From a virus, in the IMG/VR virus record IMGVR_UViG_3300021963_000772, positions 1 through 21,166 of that record: a stretch of 21,166 nucleotides of DNA; one strand, written 5' to 3'. Positions 1-8,751 of this stretch are shown piece by piece. A program made the translations under genes and the position numbers. Below the pieces are notes generated by a model. The model was not told the origin of the DNA. It made no database searches and saw only the letters and a program-made list of their open reading frames with translations. How positions within the stretch are numbered: the first letter of the stretch is position 1; each line of letters starts with the position of its first letter.

Positions 1-1069
1 TTGCATACCCAACAGCCGCAATTCTGGAAGCAATTTGAAAACCTGCACCACCATCATTTACTGTGACTTGGTTAATTGTTCCACTAAATATTTTTGTTAT
101 AATCGCACTAGGAATAGTATCTGCAATTGGTGCGTTTACAATAACGGGGTCACCAACATTATAGTTTGCACCACCATCAAGAATATTAATTCTTAATAGG
201 TTTGATATTGTGTTTAGATGAACAGGTATAAAAATATCATCATCGGCATCATAGACAGTCAGATTGACATTTTCACCATTAATAAAAGTACCACCATCTA
301 AAGTTTTAGAGTTGATATACAACTCATTAATGAATTCATTGTTTACAATTTTTGTGGATACTTTTTCAACTAATGCAGTTGAACCACTGGTTTCACCTGT
401 TATCAATCTATTGACAAATAGGTTTCTATCCAAAGTTGTTGGATAAAATACTTCAATCTTAGAACCATTTGCTGGTGCTGCATTGAATATAATCTTTTTG
501 GTTTCTTTACGTACTAAAAAGGATGTGGTCACAGAACCATTAATATAAACAGTTAAATCACCAATATCAAATTGTCCCAACAATTTAAAAGTCTTTTTTG
601 TTCCATCGCCAGTATATGTTGAACTGATATCATTTGAAACTTTTAACGCATTATCAATTTGCCACTTACCATCAGATGCTCTAAGGATGTCATTTTTTGG
701 ATATTTGATTTCCAATTCTTGACCAAACAATAGTCTGAACAAGAATTTAAAAGAATTCTCAGAACCCTTTGAGAGATACAAAGGCAATAAATTTTTAATT
801 AGAAATGATTTGTCTGCCGATACATCTCTTGGTAACAAGTAAGCAAAAGTTTCAAAAAAGTTTTTCTCAAAGTCATCAATAGATTCGTCAACATCGGTTA
901 GATAACGCAAGTCTTTTGTTTGCGCCATCAAATCATTCTTTTGTGTTCCTTGTTTTGTTTCTAGGAACTCATAGTATGCTTCCAAAAAAGAAATGAATAG
1001 GGGATATTCTTCCCTTACATATTCAGGAACTTGTTGGTATATTAACGCTGAAACTTTTTGGTCTGCCAT
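1..1069 (-). CDS. Baseplate/tail structural protein following gp6 (C-terminus cut by window edge)
   Basis: The first 356 residues are visible; the reading frame is still open at base 1, so the C-terminus is missing. It begins MADQKVSALIYQQVPEY and continues with an aromatic, acidic helix (FISFLEAYYEFLE), an N-terminus I associate with large tail structural proteins of marine and freshwater T4-like phages. The last visible ~70 residues are beta-rich and Gly/Asn-rich with GGANY and GGAGF motifs, the same kind of module seen near the end of gp6. The ATG at 1067-1069 is 2 bp from the gp6 stop, so the two are translationally linked. Position directly after gp6 matches the place of T4 wedge genes 7 and 8, but I cannot say which it replaces. 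Structural role is likely; exact identity is open. Confidence 0.75.
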   Translation of the reverse strand, partial: MADQKVSALIYQQVPEYVREEYPLFISFLEAYYEFLETKQGTQKNDLMAQTKDLRYLTDVDESIDDFEKNFFETFAYLLPRDVSADKSFLIKNLLPLYLSKGSENSFKFLFRLLFGQELEIKYPKNDILRASDGKWQIDNALKVSNDISSTYTGDGTKKTFKLLGQFDIGDLTVYINGSVTTSFLVRKETKKIIFNAAPANGSKIEVFYPTTLDRNLFVNRLITGETSGSTALVEKVSTKIVNNEFINELYINSKTLDGGTFINGENVNLTVYDADDDIFIPVHLNTISNLLRINILDGGANYNVGDPVIVNAPIADTIPSAIITKIFSGTINQVTVNDGGAGFQIASRIAAVGYA

Positions 1070-3111
1070 TAGATAGTTTGCAATTCAGTTGATATAGAAC
1101 TTGGATCGTTTAAATCAATTGTAATAATTGTATTTTTCTGTGATGAAATAATTCCGTTTTGTGCTTCAATATCTATAGAGATATCTCCGTCAGAAGAAGC
1201 AGAAGAAAGAATTTGTAAATCATTTAATGTGATTAAACCGGAATCATAGTTAATTGTTCCTGCTTTTGCATTAACGATTTTTCGTTCGGCATTTGTGTCA
1301 AAATAAATTGTTCTTAAATCACCAAAGCGTGTGTTCAAAACGGCAATTGCTGCTGCACCAAAACCTGAACCACCACTAATTGTGATGATTGCACGACTAT
1401 AGTTTAGACCACGGTTTGTAATCGTAATACTTTGAACTTTTTGATTTACAACAACCGCTTCAGCTGTCGCTCCTGTACCATCGCCAGTAATTGTGACCAA
1501 AGGTGTGGTTGAATAACCAGAACCACCGTTTGTAACCAAAATCTCATCAATGCCTGTAAATGAATCAGGAACTTCTTCTAGTCTAACTGTTCTTCTTACC
1601 GCTTGTGTATCATAAACATCAAACTCGGTAGAACCAAGTCTATTGGTTACAGTACCACGGTGCAACTCAGCATTAAATGAAATTTCATATGTTCTTGTGA
1701 CAGCAATTTCCGGTGTAAACTTTTTCTTTAATCTTAAAATACATTCTGAACCAATAATTGAATTGGTGTCAACTGAATCAACCGAATCTTGTAGTTTAGA
1801 TAGAACAAATGTCGATGCAAATTTATCCAAATACAAAGTTCTATATGATAGAATTGCGTTTCTTACAGAATTTCTTAATGCATCAGGATTCAAAGAAGTT
1901 TTCTTTGGGTCATATTTGATATAATTTTTAACCAGTAAATAAAGATATTCTGGTTCTCTAATTTCGGTTGTTACCGCAACGATAGATTTTGGTGCAATAA
2001 TCTCATCAATAATTCTTTGTTTCTCAACCTCAGAGATATAAAATCCTTGTTTTGGTTTCATTGAAACCAGAACACGTCCATAGAGGGGAGGATTTTCATC
2101 TTCTCCACCCCAAACAGATAATGAATCTAAAGCAGGATATGCTTTCTTGATATATGATTCATAGTCTTTAAATGTGACTAAACGATTTTGAGTGGCGTAT
2201 TGTGATTGAGCTGAATACTTAATTGAATCAACTGATTCTCTGGATCCACCACCAGAAGCAACTGAGATAACATCAATTATAATTCCACTTGACCCAGCGA
2301 TTGCTTCTTCGGCTATAAAATATTCTGTTCCGTTAGCACCTGCACCGTTGGTAACCAAATAAGAAACTTCAACAATAGAACCATCTGTTAATTTTTTCCC
2401 AACAGAATCATTACCAAAATAAATTTGAAATTTTCCATTTCTTGTTTCTTGCAAGAAGAAAACTCTTGATGTTCCATCAACATCAACAATATCTGTGGCC
2501 TTAGTATATACTTCGGTAAAAGTGTTACCTGAAGTTGGTGTAACGGAAACTTTAATACTGTTTGTATCAATGTTTACATCCGGAATGGTAAAAATTGATT
2601 TTGGATTAGAGGAAGAACTATAAGAAAAAGTTGATGTGGTTAATCTGCCTTCATATAATTCAACATTTTCAAAGATAAATTGTGTTCCACTTTTTGTCAC
2701 AATTTGTGTGTCTAACACATTGAAACGATATGAAATGGCATCCACTAAACTACCAGCAACACTATAGCCTCTATTCAGAGCAGCTGTTCCTGGTGTAGAA
2801 CTTCCTGTTTCGACTGTTATATTTACGATTGCTTTTGGAGCAGTAACCGAAAATGGAGTATAACCTAAAGTTTTTGCGTGAGAGATTACTGAATCTCTAA
2901 GAACTGCTGTATCCAAAAATGATTCATTCGCAACCATGTTCAGATAGTAGGCGTTGTAGTGGGTATTGTATGCTAACAAATCCAATAGAACGCTAAGACT
3001 AGAACCCTCAAAGTCATAGTCTGTAAATTCATTTTGTTGTTTTAAAAATGTTTTTAAATTGGTCTTGATTGTATCAAAATCAAGGTCGGTAATATTTAAA
3101 CGGTCTGCCAT
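1069..3111 (-). CDS. gp6: Baseplate wedge subunit gp6 (baseplate J-like)
   Basis: 680 residues, close to T4 gp6 (about 660). gp6 dimers form the inner ring that joins the baseplate wedges around the hub. The N-terminus (NITDLDFDTIK, then DYDFEGSSLSVLLDLLAYNTHYNAYYLNM and LRDSVISHAKTLGYTP) is the hallmark of the gp6/baseplate-J family. A central part with RLVTFKDYESYIKKAYPALDSLSVWGGEDENPP is also typical. Residues about 525-592 form a Gly-rich beta module (NGGSGY, GDGTGATAEA, GGSGFGAA) that looks inserted before the C-terminal domain. The gene lies 3 bp after gp25 with only a weak ribosome site, suggesting coupling. Order 25-6 is the same as in many T4-like phages. Confidence 0.93.
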   Translation of the reverse strand: MADRLNITDLDFDTIKTNLKTFLKQQNEFTDYDFEGSSLSVLLDLLAYNTHYNAYYLNMVANESFLDTAVLRDSVISHAKTLGYTPFSVTAPKAIVNITVETGSSTPGTAALNRGYSVAGSLVDAISYRFNVLDTQIVTKSGTQFIFENVELYEGRLTTSTFSYSSSSNPKSIFTIPDVNIDTNSIKVSVTPTSGNTFTEVYTKATDIVDVDGTSRVFFLQETRNGKFQIYFGNDSVGKKLTDGSIVEVSYLVTNGAGANGTEYFIAEEAIAGSSGIIIDVISVASGGGSRESVDSIKYSAQSQYATQNRLVTFKDYESYIKKAYPALDSLSVWGGEDENPPLYGRVLVSMKPKQGFYISEVEKQRIIDEIIAPKSIVAVTTEIREPEYLYLLVKNYIKYDPKKTSLNPDALRNSVRNAILSYRTLYLDKFASTFVLSKLQDSVDSVDTNSIIGSECILRLKKKFTPEIAVTRTYEISFNAELHRGTVTNRLGSTEFDVYDTQAVRRTVRLEEVPDSFTGIDEILVTNGGSGYSTTPLVTITGDGTGATAEAVVVNQKVQSITITNRGLNYSRAIITISGGSGFGAAAIAVLNTRFGDLRTIYFDTNAERKIVNAKAGTINYDSGLITLNDLQILSSASSDGDISIDIEAQNGIISSQKNTIITIDLNDPSSISTELQTI

Positions 3112-3114
3112 TTG

Positions 3115-3519
3115 TTATCGAATCCGTTCTAGGAAAAATGTAATTGATAGAGGTTGAGTTTGGTTTACAATCATAAACTTCATTTCAACATTGAATCCGT
3201 TGTTGTCAAAATCTGCTCGAGCTATTGTTTCCAACAGATTCACTCTTGGTTCATAATTTCTTACCGTTTCGTTAATCTCCCGTTCAATAGCGGAAGCCGT
3301 AAGGGTGTCTAGGTTTTCAAATAGAAGTCTGCGAATATTGCTTCCAAAATCTGGATTGAACGGCTTCTCATAATGAGCCGTAAGAACAATGTTCTTTATG
3401 GAATTGATTACGGCTCTTTCAGCCACAAGTTTATTGACATCCTTCCTGATTGGATGGATGGTAAAATTCATGTCGAGGTCTTTAAACTCTCTTGCTATGT
3501 TGGTCTGAACTGTTGCCAT
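3115..3519 (-). CDS. gp25: Baseplate wedge subunit gp25
   Basis: 134 residues, the size of T4 gp25 (132). gp25 binds the gp6 ring and the first sheath ring and is homologous to TssE of type VI secretion. The visible family signature is FKDLDMNFTIHP, a helix with AVINSIKNIVLT, then EKPFNPDFGSNIRRLLFENLD and an ending with YEPRVNL. The last part, with MIVNQTQPLSITFFLERIR, forms the usual terminal strands. The ATG at 3519 follows the upstream stop by 7 bp. The upstream sequence CATAAATA resembles a late promoter but lies too close to the start codon to serve this gene. Confidence 0.95.
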   Translation of the reverse strand: MATVQTNIAREFKDLDMNFTIHPIRKDVNKLVAERAVINSIKNIVLTAHYEKPFNPDFGSNIRRLLFENLDTLTASAIEREINETVRNYEPRVNLLETIARADFDNNGFNVEMKFMIVNQTQPLSITFFLERIR

Positions 3520-3526
3520 TTTCTAT

Positions 3527-4393
3527 TTATGCATTAATTCGGGTAAGTAGTTTCTCTGTTCCAACAATATTTTGGAAGAGGTAATCGTCTCCAGAACCAC
3601 GTTGGCTGTACTTTTTCAACTCTCTAGCTTCATTAACCACGGTTCTAGCATTCATGTAATAATTTTCATCATGCACCCGTCTGGTGTAAATTAGCGTTTT
3701 AATTCCAGCTATGTTTGTATCCATTGTTGTTACTGTTGATAAACTTAAACTGGATACACCACTTCCGTTTATACTTGCATTAATGGTATTTGCGTAGGTT
3801 GAAATTGTGGTGATATATGAATTTACTGTATTTCCTATCAATAAACTTGTAAAACTTCCCATAACTGGTGCTGAATTTGAAACACCTGATGACTGATAGG
3901 CTATGTACGATAATGTTTTTCCTAAACCTATTGCAGAATCATAAAATGGTTTATCGTTGTTACTTTCATCCACTTGCGTCATTGGAGTAACACCAGAAAT
4001 TCTATTCGTATGTGCGACAAATTTGGTAATCTCACCCTCCACAGTAACATAAACTGGACTAATTTCTGTACCCGAATTGTATGTGTAACCAGTCAAAGCT
4101 TTACAAGTGTTAGCAATATTCGAAAATAAGTTTGTGATGGCCATTGTTGTGCCACCGTTAGAAGGAAGATTTGTATTAATTAATGAAATGGACGTATTGA
4201 CTGTAGCCATGGTCGTTGAGAACGGATTCGTAACATAACCATTTACTGTATTATTAGCAATGTCGTTTGATTGCCATTCTTCCAAAATTGGAGGAATAGA
4301 ATCTAGATAACTTTTTGTGTCATCCGAATATTCTCGAACTCTACCTTCAGAGTCATCAAAATTATATCCAAGTCTATCAAATAATGTAGCCAT
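3527..4393 (-). CDS. Unidentified virion structural protein in the baseplate operon
   Basis: 288 residues with no domain I can name. The N-terminus (ATLFDRLGYNFDDSEGRVREYSDDTKSYLDSIPPILEEWQ) and C-terminus (YYMNARTVVNEARELKKYSQ) look alpha-helical, while residues about 45-240 are rich in Thr, Ser and Asn with few charges. I recall similar proteins at this place, between the spike and gp25, in other environmental T4-like phages, always without a known function. Its start has a GGAAA ribosome site and it lies 11 bp after the spike gene, so it is co-expressed with baseplate genes. A role on the virion is inferred from context only; no catalytic motif is visible. Confidence 0.8.
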   Translation of the reverse strand: MATLFDRLGYNFDDSEGRVREYSDDTKSYLDSIPPILEEWQSNDIANNTVNGYVTNPFSTTMATVNTSISLINTNLPSNGGTTMAITNLFSNIANTCKALTGYTYNSGTEISPVYVTVEGEITKFVAHTNRISGVTPMTQVDESNNDKPFYDSAIGLGKTLSYIAYQSSGVSNSAPVMGSFTSLLIGNTVNSYITTISTYANTINASINGSGVSSLSLSTVTTMDTNIAGIKTLIYTRRVHDENYYMNARTVVNEARELKKYSQRGSGDDYLFQNIVGTEKLLTRINA

Positions 4394-4404
4394 TTATTTT
4401 CCAA

Positions 4405-5394
4405 TCATATCATTTTTGTATAAGGAGGCCCGTAAACTTTACCAGGATGCAGGTGTATATTGTACATTGTAGTGTTAATTAGGTCTGTCATCCAAATAGC
4501 ATTAGAAATACCAGAGTTCACGATACCAAAAGTTGCTAGTGGAGCGGTCATAGAAATAAATGAAACGATTGGGCCGGCCGTAAAAATTGAAACAGGTATC
4601 GCTAAAGGTGAAGCAGGAGTGGGAAATCCTAACGAAAGACCGCCAGTACCAGAAGTAAATCCCATTAAACCAGCACCAATACCACCAAGTGGACCAGTAT
4701 CTATACGACCTAATCCAACAGGGTCTTGTACAAGTAGTGAATAGCATGTTACTGCACCCTCAATCACCAAGTCACCTTTAATAATCTTACTGTCACCAGT
4801 TAAAAACTTCATGTAACCCAATGCAGTAGGGTTTACGCCAAGATTACAGTTACCACTTGAAATGATACTTAAATCACGTTTAGTGGATACACTATAATCA
4901 CCTTTCACATAAAGAATATAATCACCATCAACTCTTTCATACTTGTCGCCTTTGGTGTGAACAATAGAATCACCTTCAATCGTGATACTACAAACTCCTT
5001 TTACCAACATGTTCTTGTTTTTCAGATGTATCTCATACCCATCACCAAAAACTTTGTGTACCTCATCACTATTTGGATGAATCTCAGTAAATGTTCCTGT
5101 TCTGTGTTGAATACGAACACGCTCACGGCCAGGTGTATCGTCCAATTCAATAGAGTGGCGAGATTCTGATTGCCAAATTTTATTGTATGGATATACTGGT
5201 GGATTTTCTACTGAAGCCGGAGATTCAGGTTCAGTCCAAGACCTATCAAAACTTGGTTTACTAGCTAGTGCTTCCTTATCGGCTGTTAAAGGAGTTTTTA
5301 CATCACCAGTTAACAGAGTAGGATCTGACGTTCCTAATGCGTTTGTTCTAGCTGATTGTGTTAAGTTATTTAAATTTTGTGCTAATGTAGCCAT
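4405..5394 (-). CDS. Beta-helical central spike protein (gp5 C-terminal/VgrG-like)
   Basis: 329 residues. After a disordered-looking N-terminus, residues about 78-180 carry short repeats alternating hydrophobic and charged residues (HSIELDDTPG, VRIQHRTGTFTEI, GDGYEIHLKN, SITIEGDS, KGDKYERVDGDY, KGDYSVSTKRDL). This is the pattern of the triple-stranded beta-helix in T4 gp5 and VgrG spikes. The middle, about 225-300, is Gly/Ala/Pro-rich and hydrophobic. The C-terminus has NIHLHPGKVYGPP; an HxH pair (His314, His316) close to the end recalls the iron-binding tip of phage spikes such as P2 gpV. It is 19 bp downstream of the OB-fold gene, so the T4 gp5 role appears divided between the two genes. 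The fold is inferred from the pattern, without a structural search. Confidence 0.82.
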   Translation of the reverse strand: MATLAQNLNNLTQSARTNALGTSDPTLLTGDVKTPLTADKEALASKPSFDRSWTEPESPASVENPPVYPYNKIWQSESRHSIELDDTPGRERVRIQHRTGTFTEIHPNSDEVHKVFGDGYEIHLKNKNMLVKGVCSITIEGDSIVHTKGDKYERVDGDYILYVKGDYSVSTKRDLSIISSGNCNLGVNPTALGYMKFLTGDSKIIKGDLVIEGAVTCYSLLVQDPVGLGRIDTGPLGGIGAGLMGFTSGTGGLSLGFPTPASPLAIPVSIFTAGPIVSFISMTAPLATFGIVNSGISNAIWMTDLINTTMYNIHLHPGKVYGPPYTKMI

Positions 5395-5413
5395 TTAATT
5401 TCCTATAATATAA

Positions 5414-6781
5414 TTACGGTCCACGAACGCCGCCTTCAGAGCTATTAGCAACTGGAGTTGGTGCTGCGGCTGCAGCTGCGTTTGCCTCAGCTGTATTATT
5501 TGTCACTAAACCTTTAAAAAATGTCAAAGCTTCTTGTTGTTCCGCTTCACTTGTTGGTGTAACAAAAGCAGCAAGTAATTGAGCTGGAAAAGTAATAATT
5601 TTTACGGTCTCTGTAATGATTTGACCTGTTACACTAATTGTTTCTTGGACTTCTTTCACCAAATCACCAAAGTCACTACCAAATCCTAAAGAGCCAAACA
5701 TATCCGAAAAGATTCGTGCTAATGCACCTAAAAATTCAGCTAAACATTTTCTCAAAAATGCCAAAAGTTTTGCTGGCAAGCTTAAAATATAATCAATCAT
5801 TGCACGAATATAACGGACAATTCTGGTGATAACATTTAAAGCTGCATTAACCATTTTTAAGAAATCACGTATTTCCCTCAATATTCTATTAAACTTACGA
5901 AGTGTTTCAGTAATCTTTTTGAGTGTTCCAGATGGATCCAAATTCATACCAGAAGTAATTCCGTTCACAATAAATCTAATTAGTTCACCAAGTTTTGTCA
6001 TCATAACTTTTGCCCAATCAGATATACCCTTCAATTCATTTGATATATCACAAACGTGTTCTCTGCGAGAATTCGTTACAAGATGAACAGTTCCGGTTAC
6101 CTCACCTCTAGCAATTCTTGGCACAGATGGTTCACCAACTACGCCATCTTTTGAATAACCTGGTTCTCTTGGACCTTGATTGATTTCAGCTTGACTTCTT
6201 GGATCTCTATACCCGCCTGGAGGTTGAGCTTCATTTATTGCATTATATTGTGCAACTCTTTCTTCCAAACTTTTAACAAGTCTTCTTTGTTCTTCAATTT
6301 GTTTGTCAACATCTTTTATATCTGCCCATCTTTGTAAGCCTCCAGTATCTTCAGGATTTGGCTTACTAGCAGCAAGAGTATTTTTTTTCTTTACTAGGTC
6401 GTCTAGTTTTGCTCTTTGTGTATTAAGTTCATCTTTTAAAGCGTTAACAACGTCAGTAGATGAAGTAACTTCTCGTCTTGTATCGGATACAATTCCAGGA
6501 AATACACCTATTACAACAGGTTGTTGACCCTCTTTACCATCCATAAAGAAGCCCATAACCCATTCACCTTCTTTTGGAACGGTGAATGATGTAGCTCCGT
6601 TAGTTGGTAATAGAATTGAAGACCAAGGTAATTTGTCTGTAGGTAATTCCGCTTTGTTGTCTGTGTGCCAACCAATGATTCTAACACGAAGACGACCAAC
6701 TTTCAAGGGGTCTTCTCGTGCTTCAACGATACCTACCCACCAGATAAAGCCATTTTTACCAGAAAAATCCGAATCACTCAT
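5414..6781 (-). CDS. Baseplate hub OB-fold protein (gp5 N-terminal-like) with long helical C-terminus, no lysozyme domain
   Basis: 455 residues. Residues 1-100 match the gp5/VgrG-type OB-fold that connects hub to spike: WWVGIVEAREDPLKVGRLRVRIIGWH, LPWSSILLP and EGEWVMGFFMDGKEGQQPVVIGVFPG. Residues about 110-180 are charged and coiled-coil-like. Residues about 185-240 are Pro/Gly-rich. Residues about 245-425 are a run of amphipathic to hydrophobic helices with many Arg/Lys (IVRYIRAMIDYILSLPAK). The tail is Ala-rich. T4 gp5 has a lysozyme domain after its OB domain; I see no Glu-Asp-Thr lysozyme motif here, and the beta-helix is encoded by the next gene. The ATG overlaps the stop of the gp27-like gene by one base and has an AGGAA ribosome site. 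gp5 equivalence of the N-terminus is firm; the role of the helical half is unknown. Confidence 0.88.
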   Translation of the reverse strand: MSDSDFSGKNGFIWWVGIVEAREDPLKVGRLRVRIIGWHTDNKAELPTDKLPWSSILLPTNGATSFTVPKEGEWVMGFFMDGKEGQQPVVIGVFPGIVSDTRREVTSSTDVVNALKDELNTQRAKLDDLVKKKNTLAASKPNPEDTGGLQRWADIKDVDKQIEEQRRLVKSLEERVAQYNAINEAQPPGGYRDPRSQAEINQGPREPGYSKDGVVGEPSVPRIARGEVTGTVHLVTNSRREHVCDISNELKGISDWAKVMMTKLGELIRFIVNGITSGMNLDPSGTLKKITETLRKFNRILREIRDFLKMVNAALNVITRIVRYIRAMIDYILSLPAKLLAFLRKCLAEFLGALARIFSDMFGSLGFGSDFGDLVKEVQETISVTGQIITETVKIITFPAQLLAAFVTPTSEAEQQEALTFFKGLVTNNTAEANAAAAAAPTPVANSSEGGVRGP

Positions 6782-8118
6782 TATAAGTTCCTAGAATTAT
6801 TAATTGCACTACTATCAGCTCTATACATTGGTCTATTTGTTGAATCGGTAGCAACTTCAAGGACTGTTTCATGTTTATTTTGTTTGAACATATGTCTTGC
6901 TGCTATAATTATGTATTTTCCATTTAAAGAGTCATCCATTCCCTCAATTTGACCGCCTGCATTTCTTGCTGGAAAATTTAATTGTAAATTGAAACCAGAA
7001 GACAAAACAAAGTTTCCAGGTAAAGTTAGTTGAATTCGTGTCTGCATCAAATTGTATATTGTTGCTTTTCTTTGATAAACATAGTTATCAGTATCATCTA
7101 TCAAGTTAGCTGTTTTTGTATCATATTGTTTTGTCCAAGAATTATTAGCTCTTTCACTCTGAAATGGATAAACAACAATATTGGACTTGTACATACTTGC
7201 TGCATCTTTACCATCTTTGTTTTTAGACACGGTTACGTTTGGATATTTGTTTGCATGATTGGACTTATTGTACATATCCAAAAAACTAATTTCTTGTATT
7301 TTTATATTTCGTGTTAAGATATCAAAACCAATGAATCTACCAGCATACATTCCACTTTTTATGGTATCTGGTAAATTAAATTGAGAAAGAATTTTAACGC
7401 TAGTTGCACCAAACAATTCATTTGAAACTTCATCAAAAAGATTCTTTGGTGAAAAATTTACCTTAAACAAATAAGGTTGTTGTAGCATAGTCGATAGTGA
7501 AATAAAATTGTAACCAGTTTTATTTTGAAAAAACATAAAATCGGCTGAACCAGATTCACTAACAGACCTTTTTGATAACCAATTAAGTGTATCAAACGGA
7601 CTTAAATTGGGAACAACAATCGAATGAAGGCCTCTTGTTTTTTCAACATATCCAACTTTACCTTCTACGAGAGGAACTTGCAAATACTTTGATAAAACAA
7701 TATTTGCCATTTGATGGTAATTTCCCTCAAATGATTGTTCAACTTTTTGTTGTTCGGAATAAATGTATTCTTCTGATGCAAAATGAAGAATATAACTTTC
7801 GGAAGTCATTGAACTTGGACTTCTATCTGAAATTTTGTAAACACGAAAAGATTTGTTGAATGATGTAAGCTCATCCAAAGAATCATTTCTGGTTTTTGTT
7901 ATCTGTACATTGATAAATTCACTACCATCAAGATATATTTTTTCCAATAAACCTATAGCGTCTTTTATCAGGATATTTCCTGACATGCAAGGATTTAAAA
8001 GACTATCAAAAATATTCAACTCATCGAACATTCCACTTAAATCATATTCTCCAACTTTGGAAGATATGCTAAGTTTTTTAATGTTATATTCAGTTGTTTC
8101 TGAAATATTCAAATTCAT
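6781..8118 (-). CDS. gp27: Baseplate hub subunit, gp27-like
   Basis: 445 residues, longer than T4 gp27 (391). gp27 trimers form the hub cylinder on which the spike protein sits. Visible features typical of this hub family are an early beta-rich domain (VGEYDLSGMFDELNIFDSLLNPCMSGNILIKDA), FRVYKISDR, and the central VVPNLSPFDTLNWLSKRSVSE segment, with a C-terminal LTLPGNFVLSSGFNLQLNFP and SGKYIIIAARHMF-like ending (LNGKYIIIAARHMFKQNKHETVLEV). It overlaps the gp53 stop (ATGA) and the start of the OB-fold gene (TAATG), so hub and spike components are made from coupled cistrons. Assignment rests on motifs and position. Confidence 0.85.
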   Translation of the reverse strand: MNLNISETTEYNIKKLSISSKVGEYDLSGMFDELNIFDSLLNPCMSGNILIKDAIGLLEKIYLDGSEFINVQITKTRNDSLDELTSFNKSFRVYKISDRSPSSMTSESYILHFASEEYIYSEQQKVEQSFEGNYHQMANIVLSKYLQVPLVEGKVGYVEKTRGLHSIVVPNLSPFDTLNWLSKRSVSESGSADFMFFQNKTGYNFISLSTMLQQPYLFKVNFSPKNLFDEVSNELFGATSVKILSQFNLPDTIKSGMYAGRFIGFDILTRNIKIQEISFLDMYNKSNHANKYPNVTVSKNKDGKDAASMYKSNIVVYPFQSERANNSWTKQYDTKTANLIDDTDNYVYQRKATIYNLMQTRIQLTLPGNFVLSSGFNLQLNFPARNAGGQIEGMDDSLNGKYIIIAARHMFKQNKHETVLEVATDSTNRPMYRADSSAINNSRNL

Positions 8119-8750
8119 TCTTTAAATACTCTTCCAAGTTCTTCTTCAACAGCATTTACAAATTCAGGCTTCAATATATTAATTGTTCTTTTTTCTTCAT
8201 TCGAATCAACTTCATATTGATAGTAAGTTTTAACGTTTTTTAATATATCAACTTGAATCGTATTACCGTCACTTAATGTGGTAGTTGATGATGAAGATGT
8301 TAAGTTGGCATAATCATTAGCTGAAATCTGAACGCTTGTTTCAATGTAATCATTTGTTGAAAGTGTTGTTCTTTTTTCAATCTTATAATAGGAATGATTA
8401 TTCGTTTGAGCCCAAAAAAGGCCAGTCTCGCCAGGAGATGCATTAGAGATATATTTTTTTTCGATATATCTGTTTAGTGTTCTATTCGATAAAGGCCAGT
8501 CAAATTGTGGATCCAGTTTTTCATTCATCATTAAAACTATCCAATGACGGTCTGGTGAACCATAAATTTTTGAAGCAATGATTTCTGGTGTATCAGAATC
8601 TTGTATTTCGTATTTGTAAAAAACAGCTGTATTTTGTAAAAACTCTTTTTCGAAAGAAAATCTTGATGTGATGTTAGTAACCAAATCTAAGTTACTGGAC
8701 GTATCTTTCAAATAAAAAGTTTTTGGAAAATTTCTAAAATATTTTGCCAT
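8115..8750 (-). CDS. gp53: Baseplate wedge subunit gp53
   Basis: 211 residues from the ATG at 8750 (MAKYFRNFPKTF); T4 gp53 is 196. An in-frame GTG four codons upstream is possible but overlaps the preceding stop, and the ATG has a GGTGG ribosome site and a family-like start. gp53 helps join wedges in the baseplate. The core signature is clear: FYKYEIQDSDTPEIIASKIYGSPDRHWIVLMMNEKLDPQFDWPLSNRTLNRYIEKKY, which lines up with the T4 stretch around ANAIYGNPQLYWVLLMCNDNYDP. The C-terminal part is Ser/Thr-rich and then charged. It lies one base after the tube/cap gene and overlaps the gp27-like gene by 4 bp. Confidence 0.92.
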   Translation of the reverse strand: MAKYFRNFPKTFYLKDTSSNLDLVTNITSRFSFEKEFLQNTAVFYKYEIQDSDTPEIIASKIYGSPDRHWIVLMMNEKLDPQFDWPLSNRTLNRYIEKKYISNASPGETGLFWAQTNNHSYYKIEKRTTLSTNDYIETSVQISANDYANLTSSSSTTTLSDGNTIQVDILKNVKTYYQYEVDSNEEKRTINILKPEFVNAVEEELGRVFKE

Positions 8751-8751
8751 A

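Noticed and set aside
264-446. Plus-strand reading frame of 60 codons
   Set aside because: Antisense to the continuous structural-protein frame on the minus strand, with no ribosome site and no recognisable product.
3524-3531. CATAAATA on the minus strand before gp25 as a late promoter
   Set aside because: One mismatch to TATAAATA, part of the preceding stop codon, and only about 4 nt from the gp25 ATG, so transcription would begin at or inside the start codon.
4460-4744. Plus-strand frame of 94 codons opposite the spike gene
   Set aside because: Its Pro/Gly/Ile-rich translation is the complement of the Gly/Pro-rich spike segment; no ribosome site and the spike frame is clearly coding.
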